Assembly (NCBI RefSeq): GCF_017086405.1
Contig: NZ_CP070973.1
Coordinates: 1,798,001-1,862,000 of the forward strand
Reading direction: 5' to 3'
DNA length: 64,000 bases
DNA from: Mycobacterium gordonae
GTDB taxonomy: Bacteria > Actinomycetota > Actinomycetes > Mycobacteriales > Mycobacteriaceae
Under the pieces are notes generated by a model, which did no database searches, was not told where the DNA came from, and saw only the letters and a list, made by a program, of their open reading frames with translations. The translations under genes and the position numbers were made by a program. Positions 27,314 through 37,276 of the stretch are shown piece after piece (position 1 is the stretch's first letter; every line of letters starts with the position of its first letter).

Positions 27314-28651
27314 TCAGTTATCCACAGGACCGGGATCGTCGCGGTCGAGCTCGGCGATCGCTTCGTCGATCCCGCTGGTGTCGCCACCGATGATCCGGTC
27401 GATGAATGCCGCGGGGTCGTCGAGGTCGTCGGAGCCGGGCAGCAGGTCGGGGTGCTGCCAGACGGCGTCACGGGCGTCCATCCCGGCGGCCTCCGTCAGC
27501 CGCTGCCACAGCGCGCCGGCCTCGCGCAGCTTGCGCGGTCGAAGCTCCAGCCCGACCAGGGTCGCGAAAGTCTGCTCGGCGGGGCCACCGCTGGCCCGGC
27601 GCCGGCGCAGCGTCTCGCTGAGCGCCGCCTCGCCGGGCAGCCGCTCACCCAATGCGGCGGTCACCACCGTCTGCACCCAGCCCTCGATGAGGGCCAGCAG
27701 CGTCTCGAGCCGTTCGAGGGCCTGGGTCTGCGCAGGCGTCGCCTTCGGTTCGAACACGCCCTGGCTCAGCAGTTGCTCCATGGCGCCCGGGTCGGCCAGC
27801 GATGCCGGATTGAAATCCCGGGCCAGTTCCTCGATTCCGGTCATGTCGATCTGCATGCCCGCGGCGTAGGCCTCGACGGCCCCCAACAATTGGCTGGACA
27901 GCCAGGGCACGTGGCTGAACAGGCGGTGGTGCGCGGCCTCCCGGGCGGCCAGGAACGTCATAATCTCGCTGCGCGGCTGCTCGAGGCCTTCGGCGAAGGA
28001 TTCCACCGCGTCCGGCAGGATCGCGGCCACCCCCTTCGGGCCGAGCGGCAAGCCGATGTCGGTGGACGTCAGCACTTCTTTGGACAGCCGGGCCAGCGCC
28101 TGGCCGAGCTGCGAGCCGAACGCGATACCACCCATCTGCGACATCATCTGCAGCAGCGGGCCGGCCATGCTCTTGGCCTCTTCCGGCAGCGATTGCGCCC
28201 ACACCGACGAGATCTGCCCGGCCATCGGATCGCACAGCCGCTTCCACGTGCCCAGCGTGTTCTCGACCCAGTCCGACGGGCTCCAGCCGACCGCCCTGGT
28301 GGTGCCCTCGGGCAGTGCCGTCGCGCCGTTGAGCCACGTCTCGGCTAGGTGCACGGCGTCGGCGATCGCGGAGTTGGTGGTGGCGGGGATCGGAGCGATG
28401 AACCCGATCGAACTCGTTGCGACCTGCCGGGCCAGGTCGTAGTTGACCGGTCCGGCATCCTTACCCGAACTCATCGCGCTGCCGACGCCGCCGAACATCT
28501 CACCGAGGCGGGTGAACAACTGGCCGAGGTTGGCCATATCGAAGTCACCTCCGAACCCGAACGGGTTGGCGCCGGAGTTGGGGTCGTTCTTCTCGCGCTT
28601 CTCACGCTCGGGGTCATCTCCACCGGAGAAGCCGAAAGGCAGGTCAGCCAT
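27314..28651 (-). CDS. Zincin-like DUF2342 family protein (Rv3195-like)
   Basis: About 445 residues. The N-terminus is Gly/Asp-rich and disordered (MADLPFGFSGGDD). The core has IGLPLGPKG and REAAHHRLFSHVPWL, the conserved stretch of the actinobacterial putative-hydrolase/zincin_2 family; a canonical HExxH is not present, the first histidine position reading Arg. C-terminal EELARDFNP and RRRRASGGPAEQTFATLVGLELRPR are also family-like. The substrate is unknown. Start ATG 28651 fits the family; a GTG at 28669 is in frame. Divergent from the Lon-like protease gene. Confidence 0.8.
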   Translation of the reverse strand: MADLPFGFSGGDDPEREKREKNDPNSGANPFGFGGDFDMANLGQLFTRLGEMFGGVGSAMSSGKDAGPVNYDLARQVATSSIGFIAPIPATTNSAIADAVHLAETWLNGATALPEGTTRAVGWSPSDWVENTLGTWKRLCDPMAGQISSVWAQSLPEEAKSMAGPLLQMMSQMGGIAFGSQLGQALARLSKEVLTSTDIGLPLGPKGVAAILPDAVESFAEGLEQPRSEIMTFLAAREAAHHRLFSHVPWLSSQLLGAVEAYAAGMQIDMTGIEELARDFNPASLADPGAMEQLLSQGVFEPKATPAQTQALERLETLLALIEGWVQTVVTAALGERLPGEAALSETLRRRRASGGPAEQTFATLVGLELRPRKLREAGALWQRLTEAAGMDARDAVWQHPDLLPGSDDLDDPAAFIDRIIGGDTSGIDEAIAELDRDDPGPVDN

Positions 28652-28758
28652 GAGGTCAACCGTACTCACCGCACCGACGGAAAGCGCGAGGCACCGGTCA
28701 CGCTCTCAGCTGAACGGCTCCACGGCCTGGCCGGCTGGGGCCGGTTAGGGTAAGCGGC

Positions 28759-29781
28759 GTGAACAGGCGGATTCTGACCTTGATGGTCGCGCTCGTGCCG
28801 ATCGTGGTCTTCGGGGTGCTGCTTGCGGTGGTCACGGTGCCGTTCGTGTCGTTGGGCCCGGGCCCGACGTTCGACACGCTCGGGGAGGTCGACGGCAAGC
28901 AGGTCGTGCAGATCGAGGGCACCCAGACCCACCCGACGACGGGTCACCTCAACATGACGACGGTCTCCCAGCGTGACGACCTCACCCTGGGCGAAGCGCT
29001 GAGCCTGTGGATCTCCGGCCAGGAGCAGCTGGTGCCGCGCGACCTGATCTATCCGCCGGGCAAATCACGCGACGAGGTCGACCAGGCCAACAACGCCGAT
29101 TTCAAGACCTCCGAGGACAGCGCTCAGTACGCCGCCCTCGGTTATCTGAAGTACCCGGAAGCCGTCACCGTCGCCTCGGTCACCGATCCCGGTCCGTCGG
29201 CCGGCAAGCTGAAGGCCGGCGACGCCATCGACGCGGTCGACCGCACCCCGGTGGCCAACGTCGAGCAGTTCACCTCGCTGCTGAAGAACACCAAGCCTGG
29301 GCAGGTCGTCACCATCGACTACCGCCGCAAGAACGAACCGGCGGGAATCGCCGAGATCACCCTGGGCACCAATAAGGACCGCGACTACGGATTCATGGGC
29401 GTCGCGGTGCTGGACGCGCCGTGGGCGCCCTTCACCGTCGACTTCAACCTGGCCAACATCGGCGGCCCGTCGGCCGGGCTCATGTTCAGTCTCGCCGTCG
29501 TGGACAAACTCACCACCGGTGACCTGGCCGGTTCGACGTTCGTCGCCGGCACCGGAACGATCACGGTCGACGGCAAGGTAGGGCCCATCGGGGGCATCAC
29601 CCACAAGATGGCCGCGGCCCGTGCGGCCGGCGCCTCGGTGTTCCTGGTGCCGGCCAAGAACTGCTATGAGGCGATGTCCGACATTCCATCGGGTCTGAAG
29701 CTGGTGAAGGTGGAAACTCTCAGTTCCGCGGTGGACGCCTTGCATGCGATGACGTCGGGGGCGGCAACTCCGAGCTGTTAG
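28759..29781 (+). CDS. Membrane-anchored PDZ and Lon-like serine protease (Rv3194c-like)
   Basis: 340 residues. One N-terminal membrane helix (RILTLMVALVPIVVFGVLLAV) anchors a PDZ domain (about 135-210) and a Lon S16 proteolytic domain. GGPSAG gives catalytic Ser238 and GGITHK gives Lys283, the Ser-Lys dyad. This YlbL/Rv3194c class acts at the extracytoplasmic face, probably in envelope protein quality control. The GTG at 28759 starts the protein. 56 bp precede the UPF0182 membrane protein on the same strand, suggesting an operon. Confidence 0.9.
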   Translation: MNRRILTLMVALVPIVVFGVLLAVVTVPFVSLGPGPTFDTLGEVDGKQVVQIEGTQTHPTTGHLNMTTVSQRDDLTLGEALSLWISGQEQLVPRDLIYPPGKSRDEVDQANNADFKTSEDSAQYAALGYLKYPEAVTVASVTDPGPSAGKLKAGDAIDAVDRTPVANVEQFTSLLKNTKPGQVVTIDYRRKNEPAGIAEITLGTNKDRDYGFMGVAVLDAPWAPFTVDFNLANIGGPSAGLMFSLAVVDKLTTGDLAGSTFVAGTGTITVDGKVGPIGGITHKMAAARAAGASVFLVPAKNCYEAMSDIPSGLKLVKVETLSSAVDALHAMTSGAATPSC

Positions 29782-29837
29782 CCCGGCAGTTTGCGTACAG
29801 TTGTGACCATCGGAAAACAATGCAGGGAGCGTAGCTA

Positions 29838-32822
29838 GTGGGAATGCGGCCCGCCGCAAGGATGCCGAAGCTGACTCGGCGTAGCCGGATTCTGATCCTC
29901 GTCGCACTGGGTGTGATCGTGCTGTTGCTGGCCGGTCCTCGGCTGATCGACGCGTACGTCGACTGGCTGTGGTTCGGTGAGCTCGGCTACCGCTCGGTGT
30001 TCACCACCGTGTTGGTCACCCGCATCGTGGTGTTTCTGGTGGCCGGCCTGCTGGTCGGCGGCATCGTGTTCGGCGGGCTCGCGCTGGCCTACCGCACCCG
30101 CCCGGTGTTCGTGCCGAGCAACGACAACGACCCGGTGGCGCGCTATCGCGCGGTGGTCATGAGCCGGCTGCGTCTGGTGGGCATCGGGATCCCGACGGCG
30201 ATCGGTGTGCTGGCCGGCATGGTGGCGCAGAGTTACTGGGTGCGCATCCAGCTGTTCCTGCACGGCGGTGACTTCGGTATCGCCGATCCGCAGTTCGGCA
30301 AGGACCTCGGTTTCTACGCGTTCGAGTTGCCGTTCTACCGGCTGGTGCTCAGCTACCTGTTCGTCGCGGTGTTCCTCGCCCTGGTGGCGAATGTGGTATC
30401 GCACTACCTGTTCGGCGGGATCAGGCTGTCGGGACGGGCGGGGGCGTTGAGCCGGTCGGCGCGTATCCAGCTGATCAGCCTGGTCGGTGTTCTGGTGGTG
30501 CTCAAGGCCGTTGCGTACTGGCTGGATCGCTACGAGTTGCTGTCGCACACCCGCGGGGGCAAGCCGTTCACGGGAGCGGGATACACCGACATCAACGCGG
30601 TGCTGCCGGCGAAACTGATCCTGATGGCGATCGCGTTGATCTGCGCGGCGGCGGTGTTCTCCGCGATCACGCTGCGCGACTTGCGGATTCCGGCGATCGG
30701 CCTGGTGCTGTTGCTGTTGTCGTCGCTGATCGTGGGTGCGGGCTGGCCCTTGATCGTCGAGCAGATCAGCGTCAAACCCAATGCGGCGCAGAAAGAAAGC
30801 GAATACATCAGCCGAAGTATCGCCGCCACCCGCCAGGCCTACGGATTGACGCCGGACGTGGTGACCTACCGCAACTACACCGGCGATGGACAGGCGACCG
30901 CGCAGCAGGTGGCCGCCGACCGCGCGACCACTGCGAATATCCGGCTACTGGACCCCACCATCGTCAGCCCGGCGTTCACCCAGTTCCAGCAGGGCAAGAA
31001 CTTCTACTACTTCCCCGACCAGTTGTCCATCGACCGCTACCAGGACCGCGGCGGCAATCTGCGCGACTATGTGGTAGCCGCCCGCGAGCTCAACCCGGAC
31101 CGGCTGATCGACAACCAGCGGGACTGGATCAACCGGCACACCGTCTACACCCACGGCAACGGCTTCATCGCGTCGCCGGCCAACACCGTGCGTGGCATCG
31201 CCAACGATCCGAATCAGAACGGCGGATACCCACAGTTCCTGGCGAACGTCGTCGGAGCCAACGGCAGCATCGTGTCCGACGGTCCGGCGCCGCTGGACCA
31301 GCCGCGCGTCTACTTCGGACCGGTTATCGCCGGCGCGGCCGCCGACTATGCGATCGTCGGAAAGACCGGGGCCGACCGTGAATACGACTACGAGACCAGC
31401 ACCGAAACCAAGAACTACACCTATACCGGTGCCGGCGGCGTGCCGATCGGCAGCTGGATCTCCCGCAGCGTGTTCGCCGCGAAGTTCGCCGAGCGAAACT
31501 TTCTGTTCTCCAACGTGATCGGCTCGAACAGCAGGATCCTGTTCAATCGCGACCCGGCGCAGCGGGTGGAAGCGGTGGCGCCGTGGCTGACCACCGACAG
31601 CGCGGTGTACCCGGCGATCGTGAACAAGCGGATGGTGTGGATCATCGACGGCTACACCACGCTGGACAACTATCCCTACTCCGAGCTCACGTCGCTGTCC
31701 TCGGCGACCGCGGACTCCACCGAGGTGGCGTTCAACCGGCTGGCTCCCGACAAGCGGGTCTCCTATATCCGCAACTCGGTGAAGGCCACCGTGGACGCCT
31801 ACGACGGCACCGTCACGCTGTATCAGCAGGACGAGAACGATCCGGTGCTCAAGGCCTGGATGCAGGTGTTCCCCGGCACGGTGAAGCCCAAGAGCGATAT
31901 CACCCCCGAGCTCGCCGAGCACCTGCGGTATCCCGAAGATCTGTTCAAGGTGCAGCGCATGCTGCTGGCGAAATACCACGTCAACGACCCGGTGACGTTC
32001 TTCTCCACCTCGGACTTCTGGGATGTCCCGCTGGACCCGAACCCGACGGCCAGCAGCTACCAGCCGCCGTACTACATCGTCGCGAAAAACATTGCGAAGA
32101 ACGATAATTCGGCGTCCTATCAGCTGACCAGCGCGATGAACAGGTTCAAGCGCGACTACCTGGCGGCCTATATCAGCGCGAGTTCGGATCCCGCGACGTA
32201 CGGCAAGATCACGGTGCTGACCATCCCGGGTCAGGTCAACGGGCCGAAGCTGGCCAACAATGCGATCACCACCGATCCGGCGGTTTCCCAGGATCTGGGC
32301 GTGATCGGTCGGGACAACCAGAACCGCATCCGCTGGGGCAATCTGCTCACGCTGCCGGTGGGTCAGGGTGGGCTGCTCTATGTCGAGCCGGTCTACGCCT
32401 CGCCGGGGGCCAGTGACGCGGCGTCGTCGTATCCGCGGTTGATCCGCGTGGCGATGATGTACAACGACAAGGTCGGCTACGGGCCCACCGTGGGCGATGC
32501 GCTGACGACGCTGTTCGGCCCGGGCGCGGGAGCCGCTGCGACGGGCATTCAACCCACCGACGGCGGGGCGCCGGCCGCACCCCCGGCCAATCTGCCGCCC
32601 CCGGCCAACGGACCGGGCACGCCGCCACCGACCGCCGCGATACCGGTGCCGCCCGATGCTTCAGCGACCACCCTCTCGCCAGCCAAAGCCGCTGTGATGC
32701 AAGAGATTCAAGCGGCAATCGGTGCGGCCAGAGATGCGCAGAAGAAGGGTGACTTCGCCGCTTTCGGTGCTGCGTTGCAGCGGGTGGACGACGCGATCAC
32801 GAAGTTCAACAACACCAAGTAG
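29838..32822 (+). CDS. UPF0182 family large membrane protein (Rv3193c-like)
   Basis: 994 residues. The first ~320 residues carry about seven hydrophobic helices, beginning [21 protein letters not shown] large extracytoplasmic domain follows, with [18 protein letters not shown] and other conserved UPF0182 stretches, and the C-terminus is a Pro/Ala-rich linker plus an amphipathic helix ([19 protein letters not shown]). The family is conserved through actinobacteria and cyanobacteria but has no proven function. Starts at GTG 29838 with GGGAGCG upstream. Confidence 0.92.
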   Translation: MGMRPAARMPKLTRRSRILILVALGVIVLLLAGPRLIDAYVDWLWFGELGYRSVFTTVLVTRIVVFLVAGLLVGGIVFGGLALAYRTRPVFVPSNDNDPVARYRAVVMSRLRLVGIGIPTAIGVLAGMVAQSYWVRIQLFLHGGDFGIADPQFGKDLGFYAFELPFYRLVLSYLFVAVFLALVANVVSHYLFGGIRLSGRAGALSRSARIQLISLVGVLVVLKAVAYWLDRYELLSHTRGGKPFTGAGYTDINAVLPAKLILMAIALICAAAVFSAITLRDLRIPAIGLVLLLLSSLIVGAGWPLIVEQISVKPNAAQKESEYISRSIAATRQAYGLTPDVVTYRNYTGDGQATAQQVAADRATTANIRLLDPTIVSPAFTQFQQGKNFYYFPDQLSIDRYQDRGGNLRDYVVAARELNPDRLIDNQRDWINRHTVYTHGNGFIASPANTVRGIANDPNQNGGYPQFLANVVGANGSIVSDGPAPLDQPRVYFGPVIAGAAADYAIVGKTGADREYDYETSTETKNYTYTGAGGVPIGSWISRSVFAAKFAERNFLFSNVIGSNSRILFNRDPAQRVEAVAPWLTTDSAVYPAIVNKRMVWIIDGYTTLDNYPYSELTSLSSATADSTEVAFNRLAPDKRVSYIRNSVKATVDAYDGTVTLYQQDENDPVLKAWMQVFPGTVKPKSDITPELAEHLRYPEDLFKVQRMLLAKYHVNDPVTFFSTSDFWDVPLDPNPTASSYQPPYYIVAKNIAKNDNSASYQLTSAMNRFKRDYLAAYISASSDPATYGKITVLTIPGQVNGPKLANNAITTDPAVSQDLGVIGRDNQNRIRWGNLLTLPVGQGGLLYVEPVYASPGASDAASSYPRLIRVAMMYNDKVGYGPTVGDALTTLFGPGAGAAATGIQPTDGGAPAAPPANLPPPANGPGTPPPTAAIPVPPDASATTLSPAKAAVMQEIQAAIGAARDAQKKGDFAAFGAALQRVDDAITKFNNTK

Positions 32823-32906
32823 GATTCGCGGCCGGCTTCAGGGGGCGCGCGTTTGTCCATCGACACGCCGCGATCAGCGGCATTTTGGGCGCCCTCGCCG
32901 CGCTGA

Positions 32907-33710
32907 TCAGCCCCTTGCCGCGGTGCGGAACCTTTCCCGGTAGGCATTCGGTGAGACGCCGAGGTGTTCGACGAATACCCGTCGCAGGCTCTCGGGGCTG
33001 CCGAATCCCGCCAGCCGTGCGGTCTCGGCCACCGTGCGCCCGGCATCGAGCGCCGCACGGGCCGCGTCGATGCGCACCATTTCCACATAGCGGGCCGGCG
33101 TTGTCCCGAGTTCGGCCTGAAACAACCGGGTCAGTTGCCGCGTGCTCACCGATGCCCGCGCGGCCAGGGTGTGGACGCTGTGGTTGTCCGCCGGATTAGC
33201 CGAGATCGCGGCAGTGACCTTGCCTGACGACACCCCAGCGGAGGTGAAAACCTCGCCGTCTTGGACGAAGATGGCGTCCGGCTCGACGGCGACGTCGGGG
33301 AACGCGCGGGCGAACAACCGGACCTCGTGCCAGTGGGTGGTGGCGCGGCGGCCTTGCAGCAGCCCGGCCTGTGCCAAGATGAACGACCCCGTGCAGATGG
33401 AGGCCAGCCGCCGGGTCCGGCCGGCAATCGATCTGATCGCCTTGACCAGCGCGGGGTCCACCGGCCGTCGCGGCAGGTCGTCGCTGCCGGCGACCAGCAC
33501 GGTGTCCGCGGATTCGATGGACGCGATGACGTCGGTGACGCCCAATCGGGTCCCGATCGAGGTGGTGACGTCCTGGCCGTCCACCGACGCGATCTTGAGC
33601 TGATATTCGGCGCCGGCGCGGTTGGCTTCGGCGAACACTTCGCCGGCCCCGGCAACGTCCAGCAGCGTCACGTCGTCGAAGACGACGATCACGATCACAC
33701 GAGCCCCCAC
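32907..33710 (-). CDS. GlxA-type (DJ-1 + AraC) regulator with internal shortening
   Basis: 267 residues. N-terminal DJ-1/PfpI-like domain with SICTGSF (Cys106 at the nucleophile elbow), then an AraC-type double helix-turn-helix (HTLAARASVSTRQLTRLF and ETARLAGFGSPESLRRVF). Family members normally have some 50 more residues linking GVSSG to the DNA-binding domain; here SAGVSSG is followed almost directly by ANPADNHSVHTLAARAS (residues 157-187). The linker and last DJ-1 helix appear deleted in frame. The regulator may still bind DNA but ligand response is doubtful. Divergent from the HD-like gene, its probable target. Confidence 0.8.
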   Translation of the reverse strand: MGARVIVIVVFDDVTLLDVAGAGEVFAEANRAGAEYQLKIASVDGQDVTTSIGTRLGVTDVIASIESADTVLVAGSDDLPRRPVDPALVKAIRSIAGRTRRLASICTGSFILAQAGLLQGRRATTHWHEVRLFARAFPDVAVEPDAIFVQDGEVFTSAGVSSGKVTAAISANPADNHSVHTLAARASVSTRQLTRLFQAELGTTPARYVEMVRIDAARAALDAGRTVAETARLAGFGSPESLRRVFVEHLGVSPNAYRERFRTAARG

Positions 33711-33799
33711 CCGTCCATTGTGTGCCCTGTCGCTTTCTGAGGGAAAGACGGCACAAACGGGGCTGACCGGTCGCGTAATTCTGTTCGCACACTGACGGC

Positions 33800-34450
33800 A
33801 TGAACATTCAATCGATGGAAACCATCGCCGGCGTCGTCATCCCGGACACGTCCTTGGTTCGTGAGGTCACTGACTACATCCGCGCCGCCGAAGACGATCT
33901 GCTCTTCGACCACTCCCGGCGGGTGTTTCTCTTCGGAGCCCTGCACGGACGCCGGCTGGGCCTGCAACCCGACCTTGAGTTGCTGTACGTGGGAGCGATG
34001 TTCCGCGACATCGGCCTGACCGAGCGTTACCGGACGTCGATGCTGCGCTTCGAAGTCGACGGCGCCAACGCGGCACGCGCCTTCCTGCTGGAGCGCGGCT
34101 GCGACCCTGCCGACGCCCAGAAAGTGTGGCTGGGTATCGCCTTACACACCACTCCGGGAGTGCCGGAGTTCCTGGACCCCGAAATCGCTTTGGTCACAGC
34201 CGGTGTCGAGACCGACGTGCTGGGTATGGGCCGCAAGGAGCTGACACCCCCAGCATTGGACGCCGTCGTGGCCGCACACCCGCGCCCGGATTTCAAGAAC
34301 CGGATCATCGCCGCGTTCAACGACGGCATGAAGCACCGGCCGGAGAGCACCTTCGGCACCATGAACGACGATGTGCTGGCGCATTTCGACCCCTCGTTCC
34401 AGCGGCAGAACTTCGTCGAGGTCATTCTGGGCAACGGGTGGGCCGAGTAA
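33800..34450 (+). CDS. HD-domain-like protein with altered HD motif
   Basis: 216 residues. The layout is that of a small HD phosphohydrolase: DHSRRVFLFG supplies the first histidine (His38) and YVGAMFRDIGL is where the metal-binding His-Asp should be. Residue 69 is Arg (CGC) in place of His, while Asp70 is kept. A later IALHTTPGVPEF offers another histidine. Loss of the HD histidine predicts weak or no metal-dependent hydrolysis unless the change is a sequence error (CAC to CGC). Divergent from the GlxA-type regulator, 89 bp away, a common regulator-target arrangement. Confidence 0.75.
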   Translation: MNIQSMETIAGVVIPDTSLVREVTDYIRAAEDDLLFDHSRRVFLFGALHGRRLGLQPDLELLYVGAMFRDIGLTERYRTSMLRFEVDGANAARAFLLERGCDPADAQKVWLGIALHTTPGVPEFLDPEIALVTAGVETDVLGMGRKELTPPALDAVVAAHPRPDFKNRIIAAFNDGMKHRPESTFGTMNDDVLAHFDPSFQRQNFVEVILGNGWAE

Positions 34451-34755
34451 TGGACGTCTGCGAAGCGCTCCGCTCCACCACGATGATGCGGCGGTTGCGG
34501 CCGGATCCCCTTCGACTCGACACGCAGGCCCGCATCCTCAATGCGGGCGTCCGCGCCCCGCCCGGGGGCAACACCGAGCAGTGTCACTTCGGCGGCGTCG
34601 TGACGATGGCACTGCGCCGCGTCCCGGACCGGGGGAACGCGCGACGGCGCGGCGTCGCGGCCAATCGCCATCCGGCGCATGAGGTCTCATCTCGGCATGA
34701 CTGGGATGCGCCATTCGGTATCGAAATTCCGCAGCCGCTCTGGCCTGCGGCGTGA
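34450..34755 (+). pseudogene. Truncated nitroreductase-family remnant
   Basis: ATG at 34450 overlaps the end of the HD-like gene. The first ~50 residues (MDVCEALRSTTMMRRLRPDP, RILNAGVRAPPGGNTEQCHF) match the start of FMN-dependent nitroreductases, whose Arg-rich turn and GGNxQ segment bind FMN. After that the frame reads unlike the family and stops at 34755, about 100 codons in total instead of about 200. I treat it as a deletion remnant. Confidence 0.65.
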
Positions 34756-34771
34756 CAGAGAGGGGACAACC

Positions 34772-35272
34772 GTGACAGCATCAGCATCCTCCCACCGTCG
34801 TAATGCGAACGAAGTCAATGTATTTCAAGCTCCGGCCGCTCTGTTTGACAACCTGCAGCAGGTGCTCGTCGATCTGATCGAGCTGCACTTGCAGGGCAAG
34901 CAGGCGCATTGGAACGTCGTGGGAACGAACTTCCGGGATCTGCATCTGCAACTCGACAGCCTGGTCGACGTGGCACGGGAGGCCAGCGACACCATCGCCG
35001 AACGGATGCGCGCCCTGAACGCGGTCCCCGACGGGCGCTCCGACACGGTGGTCGCCCGCACCACGGTGCCCGCGGCACCGCCGGGCCTGCTCAGCGTCAG
35101 CGACATGGTCGACGTCATCACCACCGGGATCTACGCCGTCGTCGGCACCTTGCGTGCGGTGCACGACGACGTCGATGACGTGGACCCTACGACCGCGGAT
35201 CTGCTGCACGCCATCATCGATGACTTGGAGAAGCAAGCATGGTTACTCAGGGCCGAGACCGAGACGGCATAA
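34772..35272 (+). CDS. dps: Dps-type DNA-protecting ferritin
   Basis: 166 residues of the Dps family. LHLQGKQAHWNVVGTNF and LDSLVDVAREASDTIAERM hold the intersubunit ferroxidase ligands (His, Asp, Glu). Forms a dodecamer that oxidises and stores iron and shields DNA in oxidative stress or stationary phase. The N-terminus (TASASSHRRNANEV) is short and basic, as expected for DNA binding. Start is the GTG at 34772 after GAGGGGAC; upstream in-frame codons to 34679 belong to the nitroreductase remnant region. Confidence 0.9.
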   Translation: MTASASSHRRNANEVNVFQAPAALFDNLQQVLVDLIELHLQGKQAHWNVVGTNFRDLHLQLDSLVDVAREASDTIAERMRALNAVPDGRSDTVVARTTVPAAPPGLLSVSDMVDVITTGIYAVVGTLRAVHDDVDDVDPTTADLLHAIIDDLEKQAWLLRAETETA

Positions 35273-35293
35273 CCGACAGGTGTGCGAGTGGGA

Positions 35294-35591
35294 AATGATG
35301 GGTGCCGTGCTGGGCCGCAGGCGCCCGCGCCGCAACCAGTCCTGCGGGTCACCAGGATCACCCACCGCGACGACCCGGATGCTGATCGACGCCACCCGCA
35401 GTTGGGAATTCGAGCCGAGGCCGGAGTGGGGTGGGCGGCACTACCCGCCGATCAACACAATTGAGTCGGAGCCGGAGTCGACCGTGACTGCCCGATGGGA
35501 CGAATACGCGATCGGCATGCACGAGCTAGATGATCAACGGCGGGAACTGTTGACGAGGCAGCAGCTGGGCAGGCGCCTACCGGATGTGTAG
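35294..35591 (+). CDS. Doubtful small ORF, possible hemerythrin-like remnant
   Basis: From ATG 35294 about 98 codons. The end reads ARWDEYAIGMHELDDQRRELL, which resembles the opening motif of bacteriohemerythrins (W...Y.GI.E.D.QH..L), with Arg in place of the iron-ligand His. The frame then ends abruptly at 35591 inside a hairpin. If coding at all, it is a truncated remnant; the first half has no recognisable sequence. Confidence 0.3.
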
Positions 35592-35597
35592 GCGCCT
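35571..35597. terminator. Terminator-like hairpin between dps and rtcB
   Basis: Perfect 10-bp stem (35571-35580 with 35588-35597) and a 7-base loop, immediately before the stop of the convergent rtcB gene. No T tract follows. The position suits termination in both directions. Confidence 0.55.
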
Positions 35598-35600
35598 ACC

Positions 35601-36806
35601 TCACTGCCCCTTGACATTCATGATCTGCCGCAGTGCCGTCACCACTTCGACGAGCGGTTGCGCGTCGAGCATGACCTGGTCAATGTCCTTGTAGGCCTGC
35701 GGGATCTCGTCGATCCACTCCTTGCCGTGGCGGTATTCGATACCCAGCATCGCGTCGGCCAGATCCTGTTCGGTGAACAGCTCCTTGGCCTTGGTCCTGC
35801 TGAACCGGCGGCCGGCCCCGTGCGGCGCCGACCACAGGCCGTCAGCGTTTCCCTTGCCCCGCACAATGTATGAGCGAGTGCCCATCGAACCGGGAATGAT
35901 GCCCAGCTTGCCTTCGGTGGCATCGATCGCGCCCTTGCGGGTTAGCCAGACGATTTCCCCGGCGATCGTCGTCGGGACCGTGTAGTTGTGGTGAGTGTTG
36001 ATCGTTTCGATCGCCACCCGCTGAGCCTGCGCACCCATCCACGACGCGAACACATGGATGAACCGGTCCATCATCTCGGCGCGGTTCAGGTAGGCAAAGC
36101 GCTGCGCCCACTGCAAATCCTTGATGTAGCGGTCGAATTCGCGTGTGCCTTCCTGAAGGTATGCCAGATCGCGGTTCGGCAGCTTGATCGACGGGTCAGC
36201 GGCGCAGTGGTCGAGTGCGACCTTGATGTGCCGCTGCGCGATCTTGTTGCCGACGCCCCGAGAACCGCTGTGCAGGAACAGCCAGACGTTGTCGTCGGTG
36301 TCCAGGCACAGTTCGATGAAGTGGTTGCCACCGCCCAACGAACCCAACTGCTGCATCCACTTCGGGCTGTGCGACAGGTCGACGCCGAGGCGCTGCTGCA
36401 GTGTCAGCAACTCGTCGTGCTTGCGGGCCGTGAACGAAAACCGCTGCAGGCTCTTGTTGTAGTTGCCGGGGGACAGCGGGATCGCGTCTTCGACCAGTTG
36501 CCTCAGTGCCGGCAGCTCGGGTCGGTAGTCACCGCCGAACTTGGCCGACAGATCCCGCTCGGTGAACCGGGTCTTGGCCGCGACCATGCCGCAGCCGATG
36601 TCTACACCGACCGCCGCCGGGATTACCGCGCCCCGGGTGGGGATGACTGTGCCGACAGCCGAGCCCTTGCCCAGGTGGGCGTCGGGCATCAGCGAAACGT
36701 GCGGGTGCACGAACGGCATCGACGCGGTGACCTTCGCCTGCTCGACGGTGTTGCCGGCGATGTCGGTGGCGAAGTTGAGCAGCTTGGGCCCGAGCTGTTC
36801 GGGCAT
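35601..36806 (-). CDS. rtcB: RtcB-family RNA ligase
   Basis: 401 residues. The metal-binding DIGCGM (about residue 74), GGGNHFIE (about 165) and the C-terminal APHGAGR, whose histidine is guanylylated, are RtcB signatures. RtcB joins 3'-phosphate or 2',3'-cyclic-phosphate RNA ends to 5'-OH ends in RNA repair. No archease or RtcR regulator gene is adjacent. The ATG at 36806 is preceded by AGGAG with six bases spacing; the longer open frame to 36995 is not family-like. Upstream is the initiator tRNA gene on the other strand. Confidence 0.93.
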   Translation of the reverse strand: MPEQLGPKLLNFATDIAGNTVEQAKVTASMPFVHPHVSLMPDAHLGKGSAVGTVIPTRGAVIPAAVGVDIGCGMVAAKTRFTERDLSAKFGGDYRPELPALRQLVEDAIPLSPGNYNKSLQRFSFTARKHDELLTLQQRLGVDLSHSPKWMQQLGSLGGGNHFIELCLDTDDNVWLFLHSGSRGVGNKIAQRHIKVALDHCAADPSIKLPNRDLAYLQEGTREFDRYIKDLQWAQRFAYLNRAEMMDRFIHVFASWMGAQAQRVAIETINTHHNYTVPTTIAGEIVWLTRKGAIDATEGKLGIIPGSMGTRSYIVRGKGNADGLWSAPHGAGRRFSRTKAKELFTEQDLADAMLGIEYRHGKEWIDEIPQAYKDIDQVMLDAQPLVEVVTALRQIMNVKGQ

Positions 36807-36958
36807 GACGGACTCCTGAGACGTTGGGCTGGATGTGTGGACGGTATTCCCTCGGCGGCGGCGGGTGCAACGGATTTTCGGCCAGCGCCCGGCATCGGCG
36901 CTGGTCAGGGCGCGATTTGGAGAGGTCCCCCCGGGTTGGGTAACCTTGCGTTTACCGA

Positions 36959-37035
36959 CGCGGGGTGGAGCAGCTCGGTAGCTCGCTGGGCTCATAACCC
37001 AGAGGTCGCAGGTTCGAATCCTGTCCCCGCTACCA
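36959..37035 (+). tRNA. Initiator tRNA-fMet (CAT)
   Basis: 77-base tRNA with anticodon CAT in loop CTCATAA. Three G-C pairs close the anticodon stem (GGG/CCC), and the first acceptor pair is unpaired (C1 opposite T72), both initiator hallmarks. The CCA is encoded. Its 3' part (from 36990) serves as the island attachment site and remains functional after integration. Confidence 0.96.
36990..37033. repeat. attL: 44-bp core shared with 54195-54238
   Basis: Identical to the copy at 54195-54238 and lies inside the initiator tRNA gene, from the anticodon loop to near the 3' end. The flanks diverge at once on both sides. This is the classic signature of tRNA-directed integration. Confidence 0.93.
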
Positions 37036-37039
37036 GCGG

Positions 37040-37075
37040 AAATGGCCCTTCAGGCAGCAGCCTGGGGGCCATTTT
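37040..37075 (+). terminator. Terminator after initiator tRNA
   Basis: AAATGGCCC (37040-37048) pairs with GGGCCATTT (37066-37074), with an inner CAGGC/GCCTG hairpin between and a short T run. Probably ends the tRNA transcript and is carried by the island. Confidence 0.7.
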
Positions 37076-37083
37076 CATGCCGG

Positions 37084-37103
37084 TTGGGAACACTTTTGGG
37101 AAC
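37084..37103. promoter_or_regulatory. Paired TTGGGAAC motifs near attL (candidate integrase arm sites)
   Basis: TTGGGAAC at 37084-37091 and 37096-37103, a 12-bp period, about 50 bp inside attL. The same pair with the same period occurs near attR (54059-54078). Inferred integrase arm-type sites. Confidence 0.55.
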
Positions 37104-37276
37104 ATTCGCAAAGCTAATCATGTCGTTACGCAGCCGGCCGTCCACCTATCGCTGAAACAGGGGGAGCCAGAACCCGCTCAGGACGAGGCGGTCGGAACTG
37201 ACGCAAGCCGCAACACGCTCGTCGGTTGGGTGTCGCTGCGGCCGTGCAATCGACCCGCCTCGGCCATGATGTTGGT

